Notes: generated from the sequence alone by a model not told the origin. Counted from the stretch's first letter, positions 16,977 to 25,954 are shown. The stretch: 64,000 bases of DNA from an uncultured Mycobacteriaceae bacterium (GCA_902826815.1 CADEGF010000002.1:1-64000), one strand, 5' to 3'. Numbers and translations: made by a program.

Positions 16977-19205
16977 GTGACCACTCGAGAGTACGAAGAC
17001 GAACTGCAGTCCGAGCAGCAGCACGTGACCGAGCTCTATGCGCGACTCGACGCCGAACGCGCTCGGGTCAAAAACAGCTACACCGCCGCACTGCGGAGCC
17101 CGATCGACGTCAAGGACGGCGGCACACTCGTGCAACGCGATTCCGAAGTACGCGCGTTGGCCAAGGAGACGCGGCGGCTCGACGTCGCCGACAACGGACT
17201 GTGCTTCGGACGGCTGGACGCCCTGTCGGGCGAACGGTCCTATATCGGACGCATCGGGATTTTCGACAAGGACGACGATTACGAACCACTTCTGACCGAC
17301 TGGCGCGCGCCCGCGGCCCGCCCCTTCTACACGGCGACCGGTGCGAATCCGGAGAACATGCGTCGCAGGCGCCAGTTCCACACCCGCGGTCGGCGAGTGG
17401 TCGACTTCACCGATGAGGTCCTCGGCCGGCCCGACGGCAGCGAGCGAGGCGGCGGTGGCGACGCCGCCCTGCTCGCCGCGGTCAACGCTCCGCGCGGCGA
17501 CGGTATGCGCGACATCGTCGCCACCATCCAGGCCGAACAGGACGAGATAATCCGGCTCGACCACCCCGGCGTGCTGGTCATCGAGGGCGGGCCTGGTACC
17601 GGCAAGACCGTGGTTGCGCTGCACCGCGTCGCGTACCTGCTCTACACGCAGCGCAGGCGGATCGAGAACCACGGCGTGCTCGTCGTCGGACCGAACTCGG
17701 CGTTCCTGAACCACATCGGACGCGTCCTGCCGTCGCTCGGTGAGACGGATGTCGTGTTCATGACCACAGGGGACCTCGTACCGGGCCTGCGCGTCACCGT
17801 CGACGACAGCCCGGAAGCCGCCCGGTTCAAAGGCTCGCTGCAGGCGTTGGACGTGCTCGCCGCGGCGATCGCCGATCGGCAGCGACTGCCGCAACATCCG
17901 ATACCGATCGAACTGACCGACGTCACCGTGCAAATCGACGCCGAGACAGCGCAATGGGCAAGGGACGAGGCGCGCGGAAGCGGGCTGCCGCACAACGAGG
18001 CGCGCGCGAAGTTCGTCGAGATCGTCACGTACGTGCTGTCCGAACGGGCAATCGCGCGGATCGGGCGCGGCTGGCTCACCCGGGAGGACCGGCAGGCGTG
18101 GGAGGACCTGCGCAGCGACCTGGTTGGCGAGCTCGCCGAGAGCACGGCGTTCACCGCTGCCATCGATGAACTGTGGCCGACGCTGACGCCCGAATCGCTG
18201 CTGGCGTCGCTTTACTCGTCCGCCGAGCGCCTGCGGGCCGCGGGCGCCGACGCCGCGCTTCTGCGCGCCGAAGGCGACGCATGGACGGTGTCTGACGTAC
18301 CCCTGCTCGACGAGCTGGTCGACCTTCTCGGGCCGGACAAGCCGGTGGATGACACCGCCGAACGGGAACGGCAGGCGGAGGCGCAGTATGCGGCGGGCGT
18401 ACTCGACATGATGGTCAGCCGCGAGGACCTGATGTCCGACGAGGACCACCTGCTTGCCACCGACCTGCTCTACGCCGAGGATCTTGCCGAGCGATTCGTC
18501 GAACACGACACAAGGGAGCTCGCTGAACGCGCCGCCGCGGACCGCGACTGGACGTATCGGCACATCGTGGTCGACGAGGCGCAGGAACTGTCCGAGATGG
18601 ATTGGCGGGTGCTGATGCGGCGCTGCCCGAGCCGTTCGTTCACGGTGGTCGGCGACCTCGCCCAGCGGCGCTCGGTCTCCGGAGCGACGGCGTGGGACTC
18701 CATGCTCGAGGGGTACGTGCCTGGTCGCTGGGTCTACCGGTCGCTGACCGTGAACTACCGCACCCCTGCCGAGATCATGTCGGTAGCCGCCGCGCTGCTG
18801 GCCGAGTTCGCGCCGGGCGTCTCGCCGCCGGATTCGGTCCGCGCAACGGGTGTGCAGCCATGGTCGCGACGGGTATCTGAGGCTGAATTGTCTTCGGCTA
18901 TCGATGATTTCGTCCGCGAGGAATCGAGCCGCGAAGGCACAAGCGTGGTGATCGGTCCGCCCGGAGTGCCGGGGGCTGTGGCGCCGTCGGAGACGAAGGG
19001 GCTCGAGTTCGACGCGGTCCTAGTGGTGGAGCCGGATGCCATCCTGGCAGCCGGTCCGCGCGGCGCCGCCGAACTGTACGTCGCTCTCACCCGGGCGACG
19101 CAGCGATTGGGCGTGCTGCATCGTGGCCCGCTGCCGCAGGCGTTGGGCGGGCTGAACGAGATCGAGCAGGAAGGTCAGACGTCGCGGATATCGGCCACGA
19201 GTTGA
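16977..19205 (+). CDS. helR: HelR/HelD-type helicase-like RNA polymerase recycling and rifamycin-resistance factor
   Basis: A UvrD/PcrA-like SF1 ATPase of the HelD class, which pushes into the RNA polymerase channels and releases it from DNA; HelR members also displace rifamycins. Visible: N-terminal coiled-coil arm (YEDELQSEQQHVTELYARLDAER), LTDWRAPAARPFY, Walker A EGGPGTGKT (about 203-211), Walker B VDEAQELSEMDW, VVGDLAQRRS and C-terminal ALTRATQRLGVL. GTG 16977 (742 aa) fits the family start; the frame also permits GTG 16923 or ATG 16926. GGAGG at 16969-16973 is unusually close (3 nt). The RAE directly upstream indicates rifamycin induction. The 3' end overlaps the convergent PPOX remnant by 31 bp. 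Confidence 0.9.
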   Translation: MTTREYEDELQSEQQHVTELYARLDAERARVKNSYTAALRSPIDVKDGGTLVQRDSEVRALAKETRRLDVADNGLCFGRLDALSGERSYIGRIGIFDKDDDYEPLLTDWRAPAARPFYTATGANPENMRRRRQFHTRGRRVVDFTDEVLGRPDGSERGGGGDAALLAAVNAPRGDGMRDIVATIQAEQDEIIRLDHPGVLVIEGGPGTGKTVVALHRVAYLLYTQRRRIENHGVLVVGPNSAFLNHIGRVLPSLGETDVVFMTTGDLVPGLRVTVDDSPEAARFKGSLQALDVLAAAIADRQRLPQHPIPIELTDVTVQIDAETAQWARDEARGSGLPHNEARAKFVEIVTYVLSERAIARIGRGWLTREDRQAWEDLRSDLVGELAESTAFTAAIDELWPTLTPESLLASLYSSAERLRAAGADAALLRAEGDAWTVSDVPLLDELVDLLGPDKPVDDTAERERQAEAQYAAGVLDMMVSREDLMSDEDHLLATDLLYAEDLAERFVEHDTRELAERAAADRDWTYRHIVVDEAQELSEMDWRVLMRRCPSRSFTVVGDLAQRRSVSGATAWDSMLEGYVPGRWVYRSLTVNYRTPAEIMSVAAALLAEFAPGVSPPDSVRATGVQPWSRRVSEAELSSAIDDFVREESSREGTSVVIGPPGVPGAVAPSETKGLEFDAVLVVEPDAILAAGPRGAAELYVALTRATQRLGVLHRGPLPQALGGLNEIEQEGQTSRISATS

Positions 19206-19598
19206 TGCGGCTCGGTGTCGGTGTCGTCGATGCCGAAGCTGATGATCCGGGTGGGCGTGATCCTGATGATGGCCGTGTCGACGGCGTCGCCCGCCGGGCC
19301 CGTGCCGCGCGGTTCGGTCGCCTGCTCGGCGGTGCCGCGAATCTCGAGGCACCGGACCCGCCACGGCTGCCTGGAAGCGATGTCGTCGACTACGAACGCG
19401 ACCTTGGGGTTGACGGCGATGTTGCGGTACTTCTGGCTCTGCGACATGTGGTAGCCGTAGATGTCGATGGTGCCCAGGTCTGAATTGAAGGCGAAATCCG
19501 ACCGGGCTGGCCTGAAGCGTGCCGTTGCGCTGCATCGTGGCCAACCTGCCCAGGTCGGCGTTGTTCATGTATTCGAGTTCGTGCGTTTTGAAGATCAC
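19175..19598 (-). pseudogene. Frameshifted PPOX-class F420-dependent oxidoreductase (MSMEG_5819/OxyR type)
   Basis: GTG 19598 encodes IFKTHELEYMNNADLGRLAT and QRNGTLQASPVGF, the start of a split-beta-barrel PPOX protein. Near 19492 an extra C (minus strand) shifts the frame; the continuation AFNSDLGTIDIYGYH, then MSQSQKYRNIAVNPKVAFVV, and the rest are in the next frame to TGA 19175. Read across the shift the product would be about 140 aa, the normal size, with nothing else missing. This is either a young pseudogene or a sequencing error. Confidence 0.8.
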
Positions 19599-19648
19599 GG
19601 TTCCACGTTAGGACCTCAACTTTCGTTGAGGTCAATGCCTGCCGGTCG

Positions 19649-19849
19649 TCAGCGTCGGCGGAATCGGATCACCACTGCGTTCTCGTGGTCCTCACCGGGC
19701 TCGGGTCGCGGGCCCTGGTAGGACGGATGCCTGCGCATGGCGGCGAGGAACTCCGGAGACCGTCGGCGCGACGATCGCCGAGCAGGATGAGTCGCCAGCG
19801 ATATGACATTCGCGGTTGGCGCCACTGGGGACATTGCGGCCATGGTCAT
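19649..19849 (-). CDS. Small basic hypothetical protein
   Basis: A 66-residue Arg/Pro-rich protein: VISLATHPARRSSRRRSPEFL, AMRRHPSYQGPRPEPGEDHE and a C-terminal NAVVIRFRRR. No known domain, but composition and third-position GC look coding. ATG 19849 has GAGG 5 bases upstream; longer start at GTG 19867 is possible. It lies alone between the Nudix gene and the PPOX remnant on the same strand. Confidence 0.5.
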   Translation of the reverse strand: MTMAAMSPVAPTANVISLATHPARRSSRRRSPEFLAAMRRHPSYQGPRPEPGEDHENAVVIRFRRR

Positions 19850-20003
19850 CACCACCTCATTCGTCACGGGACGCTCTTGGCCGATGGTGCCCGGTCAAGC
19901 TGAGCGCGACCGCCAGTGCCACCCGTGAACTCGATAAGAAATGCCCCGGTAGGAAGATTCGTAAACGTCCAACGACGGTTCCGTCATTGCTTATTTCCAG
20001 GGC

Positions 20004-20741
20004 TTATTTCCAGGCGAAGACCGGCTGCTCCAATTCGTCGACAGGGTCATCACGGCCTTCCAGCCCGAGCCAGCGCAACTGCAGCAGAACCGCACCGGTC
20101 GGTGCATGGATGAGGTCGTTGCCCAGCGGGATCTGCACGACCGGGCGCGAACTCTCCGGAATGGAGATGAAACGCGGCGAATCCTGGCGTTGGAGCTGAT
20201 GCAGACCGACCCGGTAAACGGCCACCACCTCGTCGGGGGCCGGGTGCGGGTCCAGCCGGCCGCCGCCCCAGATGACCACCGGGGTGATCACATAGCCTGA
20301 TCGGGTCGGATAGTCATCGAGTAGGCCGACGACGTCGGAGTCCGACAGCCTGATTCCGCATTCTTCATCGAGTTCTCGCAACGCCGCGTCGACGACCGTT
20401 TCGCCGGGGTCGAGGCGGCCACCTGGGAGCGCCCATTGTGCGGCGTGTGACGACAGTCGGGTCGCCCTGCGGCACAGCAGGAACGCGGCGCCACCGGACA
20501 CGTCCACCATCCGGCCGTCCAGGTCCCCCAACACCATCTCGCGCCCGTCGACCCCCTCGTGCCCGTCGTTCCAGTCGTCGACGTTCACCGGATCGACCCT
20601 GTCGTCACCGATCTCGGAGTCGACGAGCACCACCGCGACGGCCGCGTGCCGCTTCGTCGGATCGTCCACGGTGCGCCGGCCGTGCTTCTCCAGATTCGAC
20701 CTGATCCGGTTGCGGAGGACGTCGTCGTAGGTGATCGTCAC
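20004..20741 (-). CDS. Nudix hydrolase
   Basis: A 245-residue hydrolase of nucleoside-diphosphate-linked substrates. The Nudix box is intact: GGRLDPGETVVDAALRELDEECGI-type, split here as GRLDPGETVVDAALRELDEE (about 118-137), with the catalytic Glu pair. The length and the WALPGG lead resemble CoA-pyrophosphatase/NudL-like relatives, but the N-terminal 80 residues, including an acidic insertion (DPVNVDDWNDGHEGVDG), are unusual. ATG 20741. No clear operon partner. Confidence 0.88.
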   Translation of the reverse strand: MTITYDDVLRNRIRSNLEKHGRRTVDDPTKRHAAVAVVLVDSEIGDDRVDPVNVDDWNDGHEGVDGREMVLGDLDGRMVDVSGGAAFLLCRRATRLSSHAAQWALPGGRLDPGETVVDAALRELDEECGIRLSDSDVVGLLDDYPTRSGYVITPVVIWGGGRLDPHPAPDEVVAVYRVGLHQLQRQDSPRFISIPESSRPVVQIPLGNDLIHAPTGAVLLQLRWLGLEGRDDPVDELEQPVFAWK

Positions 20742-20845
20742 CGCTCGACCATAAACTCACGCTGCTTTGTGGCGCGCCAGCCATCCGTTGAGTAGGAGCC
20801 GGTGCCGACGCCGTCGGCGACAACAGAATTCACCCGCCGGCCCGA

Positions 20846-21463
20846 TCAGGCTTGCCGCAGAAATGCGGCTTGAAAGAAACCCAGTTCCAGGTGCATCGCG
20901 CGCCGGTAGGCGGTGCGCACCGCAGGTGTGTCGGCCTGCTCGTCGAGCAGCCGCTCCAACGCGGCGGCCGTCTCCTCGAATTCGGGATCGGCGTAGGTCT
21001 GCACCCACTGGGCATACGGCCCGGCGGTGCCTGCGTCGAGCGAGGTGCCGAGCCACGCGTACAGCCGCATGCACGGCGTCATGGCCGCGAAGATCACGCC
21101 CAGTTCCTGGGTCGCCGCCGTCGCTAGCAGGAACTCGGTGTAGGCCAACGTCGCCGGTAGCGGCTCGACGCCCGCCATCTCGATACCCCACGAGCGGGCG
21201 TAGGAGGCGTGCAGGCCCAGCTCCTGCCTCACCCCGGCGAGCATATCGGCCAAGGTAAGCAGGGTCGACGTGTCTGGACTGCGCGCGAGCGCCAAAGCAT
21301 AAGCGCGGGCGAATGATTCGAGAAAGAAGGCGTCCTGCGCGATGTAGCCCGCGAAGGCCTCTCGTGACAGCGAGCCGTCACCGATACCACGCACGAACGG
21401 ATGGGCGAGCACGTCGGCAGCCACGTCGGCGCTGTCCGACCACAGCTGAGCTGACAGTGTCAT
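20846..21463 (-). CDS. tenA: TenA/THI-4 family aminopyrimidine aminohydrolase (thiaminase II-like)
   Basis: A 205-residue all-helical TenA-like protein that hydrolyses thiamine or salvages its pyrimidine breakdown products. Conserved elements: HPFVRGIGDGSLSREAFAGY, QDAFFLESFARAYALAL and the active-site Cys in MTPCMRLYAWLG near residue 125. ATG 21463 is preferred; an in-frame TTG at 21496 would overlap the upstream small gene by 16 bp. The gene follows that small gene on the same strand, so they probably share a transcript. No TPP riboswitch was recognised. Confidence 0.87.
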   Translation of the reverse strand: MTLSAQLWSDSADVAADVLAHPFVRGIGDGSLSREAFAGYIAQDAFFLESFARAYALALARSPDTSTLLTLADMLAGVRQELGLHASYARSWGIEMAGVEPLPATLAYTEFLLATAATQELGVIFAAMTPCMRLYAWLGTSLDAGTAGPYAQWVQTYADPEFEETAAALERLLDEQADTPAVRTAYRRAMHLELGFFQAAFLRQA

Positions 21464-21480
21464 GGAGTCTGTCGGACCGG

Positions 21481-21705
21481 TCAGCGTTTGAGCCAACCCT
21501 TGACGGTGTCGAGGTCCCTGGTCAACGACATCAGGATGCCGTCGCGGTAGAGCACGCCGCCGCTGATGGCCTTGTCGCCCTGCCAGACGATGTGGACGCG
21601 TTCCGGCCTGCGCAGGTAGTAGTCGCTGCGGTCGGCATCCCTGTGCTGCCAGCCGGCCTGCTCCGCGAGGTCGATGACCTCACCGCGCTCGGCGGTTGCC
21701 GTCAT
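21481..21705 (-). CDS. Small hypothetical protein upstream of tenA
   Basis: A 74-residue soluble protein with a compact alpha/beta pattern: VIDLAEQAGWQHRDADRSDYY, LRRPERVHIVWQG and a C-terminal LTRDLDTVKGWLKR. I do not recognise the family. ATG 21705 is fixed by a strong GGAGGT site at 21713-21718. It abuts tenA; a shared role is not evident. Confidence 0.75.
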   Translation of the reverse strand: MTATAERGEVIDLAEQAGWQHRDADRSDYYLRRPERVHIVWQGDKAISGGVLYRDGILMSLTRDLDTVKGWLKR

Positions 21706-21791
21706 GGCACGTACCTCCTCTGTCACGTATGTACGCTATCGAACGCGCGCCTGCCAGGCACAACGATGCAGGTCCGGCCACCGCGCCGATG

Positions 21792-22055
21792 TCAGACCGC
21801 AGACATCCCGCCGTCGACGCACAGCTCCGAGCGGTGGCGCCCCGATTCATCAGGGGCAGCGCCGCTTGCACCGCGAACACCAGAGCCCGCGTGCGACCTC
21901 GGCCCGATACGTTCGAGTGCCGCATCGAGGTCCGGTTGCCGTCGACCGGTGAAGTAGACCTGCGCACCCTCGGCGGCGAATCGTTGGGCGATCGCCAGCC
22001 CGATGCCGCTGGCGCCACCGATCACCACCGCCACCCTGTCGTCGAGTCTGGTCAT
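21792..22055 (-). pseudogene. Internally deleted short-chain dehydrogenase (SDR) remnant
   Basis: ATG 22055 starts a perfect SDR N-terminus (RVAVVIGGASGIGLAIAQRF, then AAEGAQVYFTGRR), but after about 50 residues the sequence jumps. A fragment of the middle (VFAVQAALPLMNRGA) is present in another frame, and the reading ends with the SDR terminus ELCVDGGMSAV. Only 264 bp remain of about 750, so the Ser-Tyr-Lys catalytic region is gone. Non-functional. Confidence 0.85.
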
Positions 22056-22064
22056 CGCGGAACG

Positions 22065-23216
22065 CTAACCGCGTCGCAGCGTTACGGCCCGCAATGTGAG
22101 GTGGTTACGTTCAGCGAGGCTCTGCGCCTTTTCGGCCGCCTTCACGTAAAGCTCTACCGCCGTGTCGATGTCGCCTGCGCGCTCGTGGAAGTAGGCCATC
22201 GAGGCGGTGTGCCGAGGGAGCGTCGGGTCGAGTTCGGCGAGGGCAGCCAATCCCGCTTGCGGGCCGTCCGCCTCACCGACGGCGACGGCACGGTTGAGCC
22301 GGGCAACCGGGCTGTCGGTGAGCCCGACCAGTTCGTCGTACCACTCGACGATCTGCACCCAGTCGGTTTCGTCGGCCGCCTGCGCGTCGGCGTGCAGTGC
22401 CGCGATCGCGGCCTGCGCCTGATACTCCCCCAGCCGGTCGCGGGCCAGCGCGGCCTGCAGCACCGTCACCCCCTCGGCGATGAGGTCGGTCCGCCAGAGC
22501 CCGCGGTCCTGCTCGCCTAGCGGCACCAGGCTGCCGTCGGTGCGGGTCCTGGCCGCGCGTCTGGCGTGGTGCAGAAGGAAGAGTGCGAGCAATCCGGCGA
22601 CCTCGGGGTCATCGGTCGTCGCGGACAGTTGCCGCACCAATCGGATCGCCTCCGCGGAGAGGTCGACGTCGCCGCTGTATCCCTCGTTGAACACCAGGTA
22701 GAGCACCTTCAGAACGGTGCGTAGGTCTCCTGCGCGATCGAGCCGGACATCGCCGGCAGTGCGCTTGGCACGGGAAATCCGTTGTGCCATGGTCGCTTCC
22801 GGTACGAGGTAGGCCTGCGCGATCTGGCGCGTGGTGAGCCCGCCGACGGCCCGCAAGGTAAGGGCGGCGGCCGACGCGGGGCTCAGGTTCGGATGGGCGC
22901 AGAGGAAGTACAGCGCAAGCGTGTCGTCGGCGGATTCGGTCGGTCCCTGCGGTGGTTCGTCGGATACCAGGAACTCGCGGTTGCGGCGCGCGACGTCGGA
23001 CCTTGCGATATCGACGAAGCGGCGCCAGGCGGTGGTGATGAGCCAGGCCTTCGGGTCGTCGGGCGGTTGACCGGGCCATGTCTCGACGGCCCGAATCAGC
23101 GCCTCCTGCACGGCGTCCTCCGCGGTCGCGAAGTCCGCCCCGCGGTGGACGAGGACTGAAAGCACGCGCGGGATCAGCTCCCGCAGCTGTGTCTCGTCCA
23201 CCGCGCAGGGGGTCAT
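22065..23216 (-). CDS. ECF sigma factor, ECF42-type with C-terminal TPR-like extension
   Basis: A 383-residue extracytoplasmic-function sigma factor. Sigma-2 region near 10-75 (FATAEDAVQEALIRAVETWP, DPKAWLITTAWRRFVD), sigma-4 region near 115-170 (LTTRQIAQAYLVPEATMAQRI), then about 200 residues of helical repeats (YHERAGDIDTAVELYVKAAE) typical of ECF42. That group lacks anti-sigma factors and is linked to genes for YCII/DGPF proteins; here the partner lies directly upstream and its stop overlaps this start (TAATG). ATG 23216 is therefore well supported. Confidence 0.92.
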   Translation of the reverse strand: MTPCAVDETQLRELIPRVLSVLVHRGADFATAEDAVQEALIRAVETWPGQPPDDPKAWLITTAWRRFVDIARSDVARRNREFLVSDEPPQGPTESADDTLALYFLCAHPNLSPASAAALTLRAVGGLTTRQIAQAYLVPEATMAQRISRAKRTAGDVRLDRAGDLRTVLKVLYLVFNEGYSGDVDLSAEAIRLVRQLSATTDDPEVAGLLALFLLHHARRAARTRTDGSLVPLGEQDRGLWRTDLIAEGVTVLQAALARDRLGEYQAQAAIAALHADAQAADETDWVQIVEWYDELVGLTDSPVARLNRAVAVGEADGPQAGLAALAELDPTLPRHTASMAYFHERAGDIDTAVELYVKAAEKAQSLAERNHLTLRAVTLRRG

Positions 23217-23623
23217 TACTCGGTGACGGTCGTCGGGGAGCCCATGAACGGTCGCACCTCGAGCCACTCGTGGATCGGCCTGCCGCCTGCACCCGGGGCA
23301 GCGGACAACTCTCCGGCAAGCTCGACGGCGCGGTCATACGAGTCCACGTCGATGATCATGAAGCCGGCGATCAGGTCCTTGGTCTCGGCGAACGGGCCGT
23401 CGGTCACCGGTGGCCTTCCCTCGCCGTCGTGGCGGATCCAGGCACCGTCGGCGGCCAGGGCCTGGCTGTCGACGTATTCGCCGGTGTCTTTCAGGCGGTC
23501 GGCGAAGTCATCCATGTACTGGATGTGCGCCTTGACCTCCTCCGGCGTCCACTGGTCCATCGGCACGTCGTTGACCGACGCGGGCGCACCTCGGTAATGC
23601 TTGAGAAACAGGTATTTCGCCAT
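23216..23623 (-). CDS. YCII/DGPF-domain protein, partner of the ECF42 sigma factor
   Basis: A 135-residue YCII-related protein (PF03795). It begins MAKYLFLKHYRGAP and carries the DGPF signature in VTDGPFAETKDLIAGFMII with the conserved His/Asp surroundings. YCII proteins have a ferredoxin-like fold and unclear, possibly enzymatic, roles; in ECF42 loci they are the usual target or co-regulated partner. First gene of a two-gene operon; its stop codon overlaps the sigma-factor start. Confidence 0.92.
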   Translation of the reverse strand: MAKYLFLKHYRGAPASVNDVPMDQWTPEEVKAHIQYMDDFADRLKDTGEYVDSQALAADGAWIRHDGEGRPPVTDGPFAETKDLIAGFMIIDVDSYDRAVELAGELSAAPGAGGRPIHEWLEVRPFMGSPTTVTE

Positions 23624-23725
23624 CGTTTTCTCCCTTCAGGTTCGCGACCCTAGTTGGTCGCACATCCCTGGGACGGAGCCGTCACGGCGATCTCGACATC
23701 CTTCTGCGAAGTTTTTGCCTCTGAT

Positions 23726-24556
23726 CTAGCCGCGGTACTTCGCGACCTGGTCGGCGTATTCGTCGAGCAGGCGAAGTGACTCGTCGTGCGGCTTGGTGGG
23801 CAACAGAAGCGCGACCTGGCCGAAGCCCAGCTCATCGACGGCGGCCCAGTAGTCGAGGTCGACCGGCGTGCCGAACTGCGCGAGCGGAACGTCATGGCCC
23901 GCGCCGTCGCGCATCGCGTTGATGCGCTGGGTGAGCCTGTCGACGGGCAGCGGATTGGAGATCCAACCGGCGTCATGGCGGATCACCCGCTTGACGGTGG
24001 CGTTCGAGTCGCCGCCGATGAAGATCGGCGGGTGCGGCTTCTGTACCGGCTTCGGACGAATGAACGACGCATCGAAGTCGACGTAGGTGCCGTGGTACTC
24101 GGCGGGTTCCTTCGTCCACAGCTCCTTGATCGCCTCGATCCGCTCGTCGAGCAGCGCGCCCCGCGTCTTGGGATCGGTGCCGTGGTTGCTCAGTTCCTCG
24201 AGGTTCCAGCCCGCGCCGACACCGAAGACGAACCTGCCGCCCGAGATCAGGTCGATGCTCGCGGCCTCTTTCGCGGTGACGATCGGATCGCGCTGGATGA
24301 GCAGGGCGATCCCGGTGACCAGGTCGATCTTCGACGTGACGGCCGCTGCGGCGGCCAGCGTGACGAACGGGTCCAGCGTCCGGTAGTAGATCGACGGCAG
24401 CTCGCCACCCATCGGATACGCCGACTCCCGACTGGCCGGGATGTGCGTGTGCTCGGCGATCGCCAGCGATTCGAAGCCGCGCTCCTCGATCGCGCGCGCC
24501 AGTGAGACGGTGTCGATGGTGTCGTCGTTGACGAACGTTGAGATGCCGAACTTCAT
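23726..24556 (-). CDS. LLM class F420-dependent oxidoreductase
   Basis: A 276-residue luciferase-like TIM-barrel oxidoreductase, probably using coenzyme F420. Typical elements: MKFGISTFVNDDTIDTVSLA, EERGFESLAIAEHTHIP, VTGIALLIQRDPIVTAKEAA, SGGRFVFGVGAGWNLEEL and PPIFIGGDSNATVKRV. ATG 24556 begins the conserved domain (TTG 24568 is 4 codons upstream). Substrate unknown. It stands alone between the YCII gene and the antiporter. Confidence 0.9.
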   Translation of the reverse strand: MKFGISTFVNDDTIDTVSLARAIEERGFESLAIAEHTHIPASRESAYPMGGELPSIYYRTLDPFVTLAAAAAVTSKIDLVTGIALLIQRDPIVTAKEAASIDLISGGRFVFGVGAGWNLEELSNHGTDPKTRGALLDERIEAIKELWTKEPAEYHGTYVDFDASFIRPKPVQKPHPPIFIGGDSNATVKRVIRHDAGWISNPLPVDRLTQRINAMRDGAGHDVPLAQFGTPVDLDYWAAVDELGFGQVALLLPTKPHDESLRLLDEYADQVAKYRG

Positions 24557-24691
24557 GTGCGCTGCCAACGCTGGCCCGGACGACGTAATTCCCGCCCGGC
24601 TCGAACAAAGCCGCTGTTTACTGGCGCATCACCGGCGAATGGCCCGGCGGCTGACTGTGCCTGCCCCGACACGTGCGGGCGAATCAAGCAG

Positions 24692-25954
24692 TCACGGCCC
24701 TCGCGCCGACTCATCCCCGTGCCTCGGCTCCGCTCCCTCAACGCCCGGCCCGGCATCGACGTCGTGGTAACCGGCTCTACCCGCGGGAAGGTTGTCGGGG
24801 GGCTCGATCCGCAATATCTTGGCCACCGGGACGTCGGTCGACGAGTGCAAGACGATGGACAGCGCGATTGTGACGGCGACGAGGTCGAACAGCAGTTCAC
24901 CCTCTGCAATGTTCGACTGAAGCGCCAACAAGCCGTACACGACCGACGCGAACCCCTTCGGCCCGAACCAGGCCGCAGTGAACCGCTGGGCTGCGGGCAG
25001 CGGAGTCCACAGCAGCGAGAGCAGCATGGCAGCCGGGCGCACCAGCAGGATGGCCACCACCGCCAACAGCCACCCCTGCCAGCCGAGATGAGACAGCCGC
25101 TCAGGGGTGATCAACGCGCCGAATACCAGAAGGGCGGCGAACTTGGTGAGTTCGGCCAGCAGGTCCCCGAATGGCTCGAACTGTTCGGCGGCGACGTGGT
25201 CCAGTGTGGCCAACGTCGACCCGGCGGCAAATGCCGCAAGGTAAGGATTGGCGTGCGTGAGATGGCACGACGCGTACACCACGACGGCGATGGCCACCGG
25301 TCCCAGCGGTTGCAGGCGGGGCTCGGCAGTGAGAATTCGCGTCCGCCACGCGAATGCGACGGCCGCGGAGACCGCGATGCCGATGACGAGGCCCAGCACG
25401 AGCTCGACTCCGACCGTGATCATTTCGGAGCCCTCGTGTTGAGCTGCGGCGAGGAAGATCAGAACGAACGGCAGCGCCAACCCGTCGTTCAGACCCGACT
25501 CCACATTGAGCAGCCGCCGCAGTTGCAGCGGGATGTCAGAACGGCCGACCAGTGCCGCGGCGAACACGGGGTCGGTCGGCGACAGAATGGCGCCGAGCAG
25601 AAAAGCGGTCGGCCAGTCGAGACCGGCGAGGAAATGCGCCAATAGCGCGATACCGACCATCGTCAGCGGCATGCCGAGGCCAAGCGCCCGGCCGGATAGC
25701 TTCCAATTCTCTTTCAGGGCAGGAAGATTGGCACGCTGACCATCGGTGAACAGCACGGTGAACAACGCCACGTCGGCGAGCTGCACGACGATCGGGTCGT
25801 TGGGGCCGATCGAAACGATCCCCAGACCGCCAGGGCCGATCACCGCACCGGCGATCAGAAACAGCAGTGCCGTGGACAGTACCGTTCTGGCCGCGACGCC
25901 CGACAGCGAGACGCTGATCAGGAGCACCACACCGAACGCGAGAACAAGCGCCAT
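24692..25954 (-). CDS. CPA1-type cation/proton antiporter
   Basis: A 420-residue integral membrane antiporter with about 12-13 hydrophobic segments. Functional core: GAILSPTDPVFAAALVG (TDP ion-binding turn) and NVESGLNDGLALPFVL (conserved ESGxND). It exchanges Na+ or K+ for H+. A short hydrophilic tail (last 40 residues) lacks a TrkA-C or other regulatory domain. ATG 25954; divergent from the DUF2254 gene across about 175 bp. Confidence 0.92.
   Translation of the reverse strand: MALVLAFGVVLLISVSLSGVAARTVLSTALLFLIAGAVIGPGGLGIVSIGPNDPIVVQLADVALFTVLFTDGQRANLPALKENWKLSGRALGLGMPLTMVGIALLAHFLAGLDWPTAFLLGAILSPTDPVFAAALVGRSDIPLQLRRLLNVESGLNDGLALPFVLIFLAAAQHEGSEMITVGVELVLGLVIGIAVSAAVAFAWRTRILTAEPRLQPLGPVAIAVVVYASCHLTHANPYLAAFAAGSTLATLDHVAAEQFEPFGDLLAELTKFAALLVFGALITPERLSHLGWQGWLLAVVAILLVRPAAMLLSLLWTPLPAAQRFTAAWFGPKGFASVVYGLLALQSNIAEGELLFDLVAVTIALSIVLHSSTDVPVAKILRIEPPDNLPAGRAGYHDVDAGPGVEGAEPRHGDESARGP

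Noticed and set aside
20741-21463. TPP riboswitch for tenA.
   Set aside because: No THI-box-like sequence is visible upstream of tenA or of the small gene before it.
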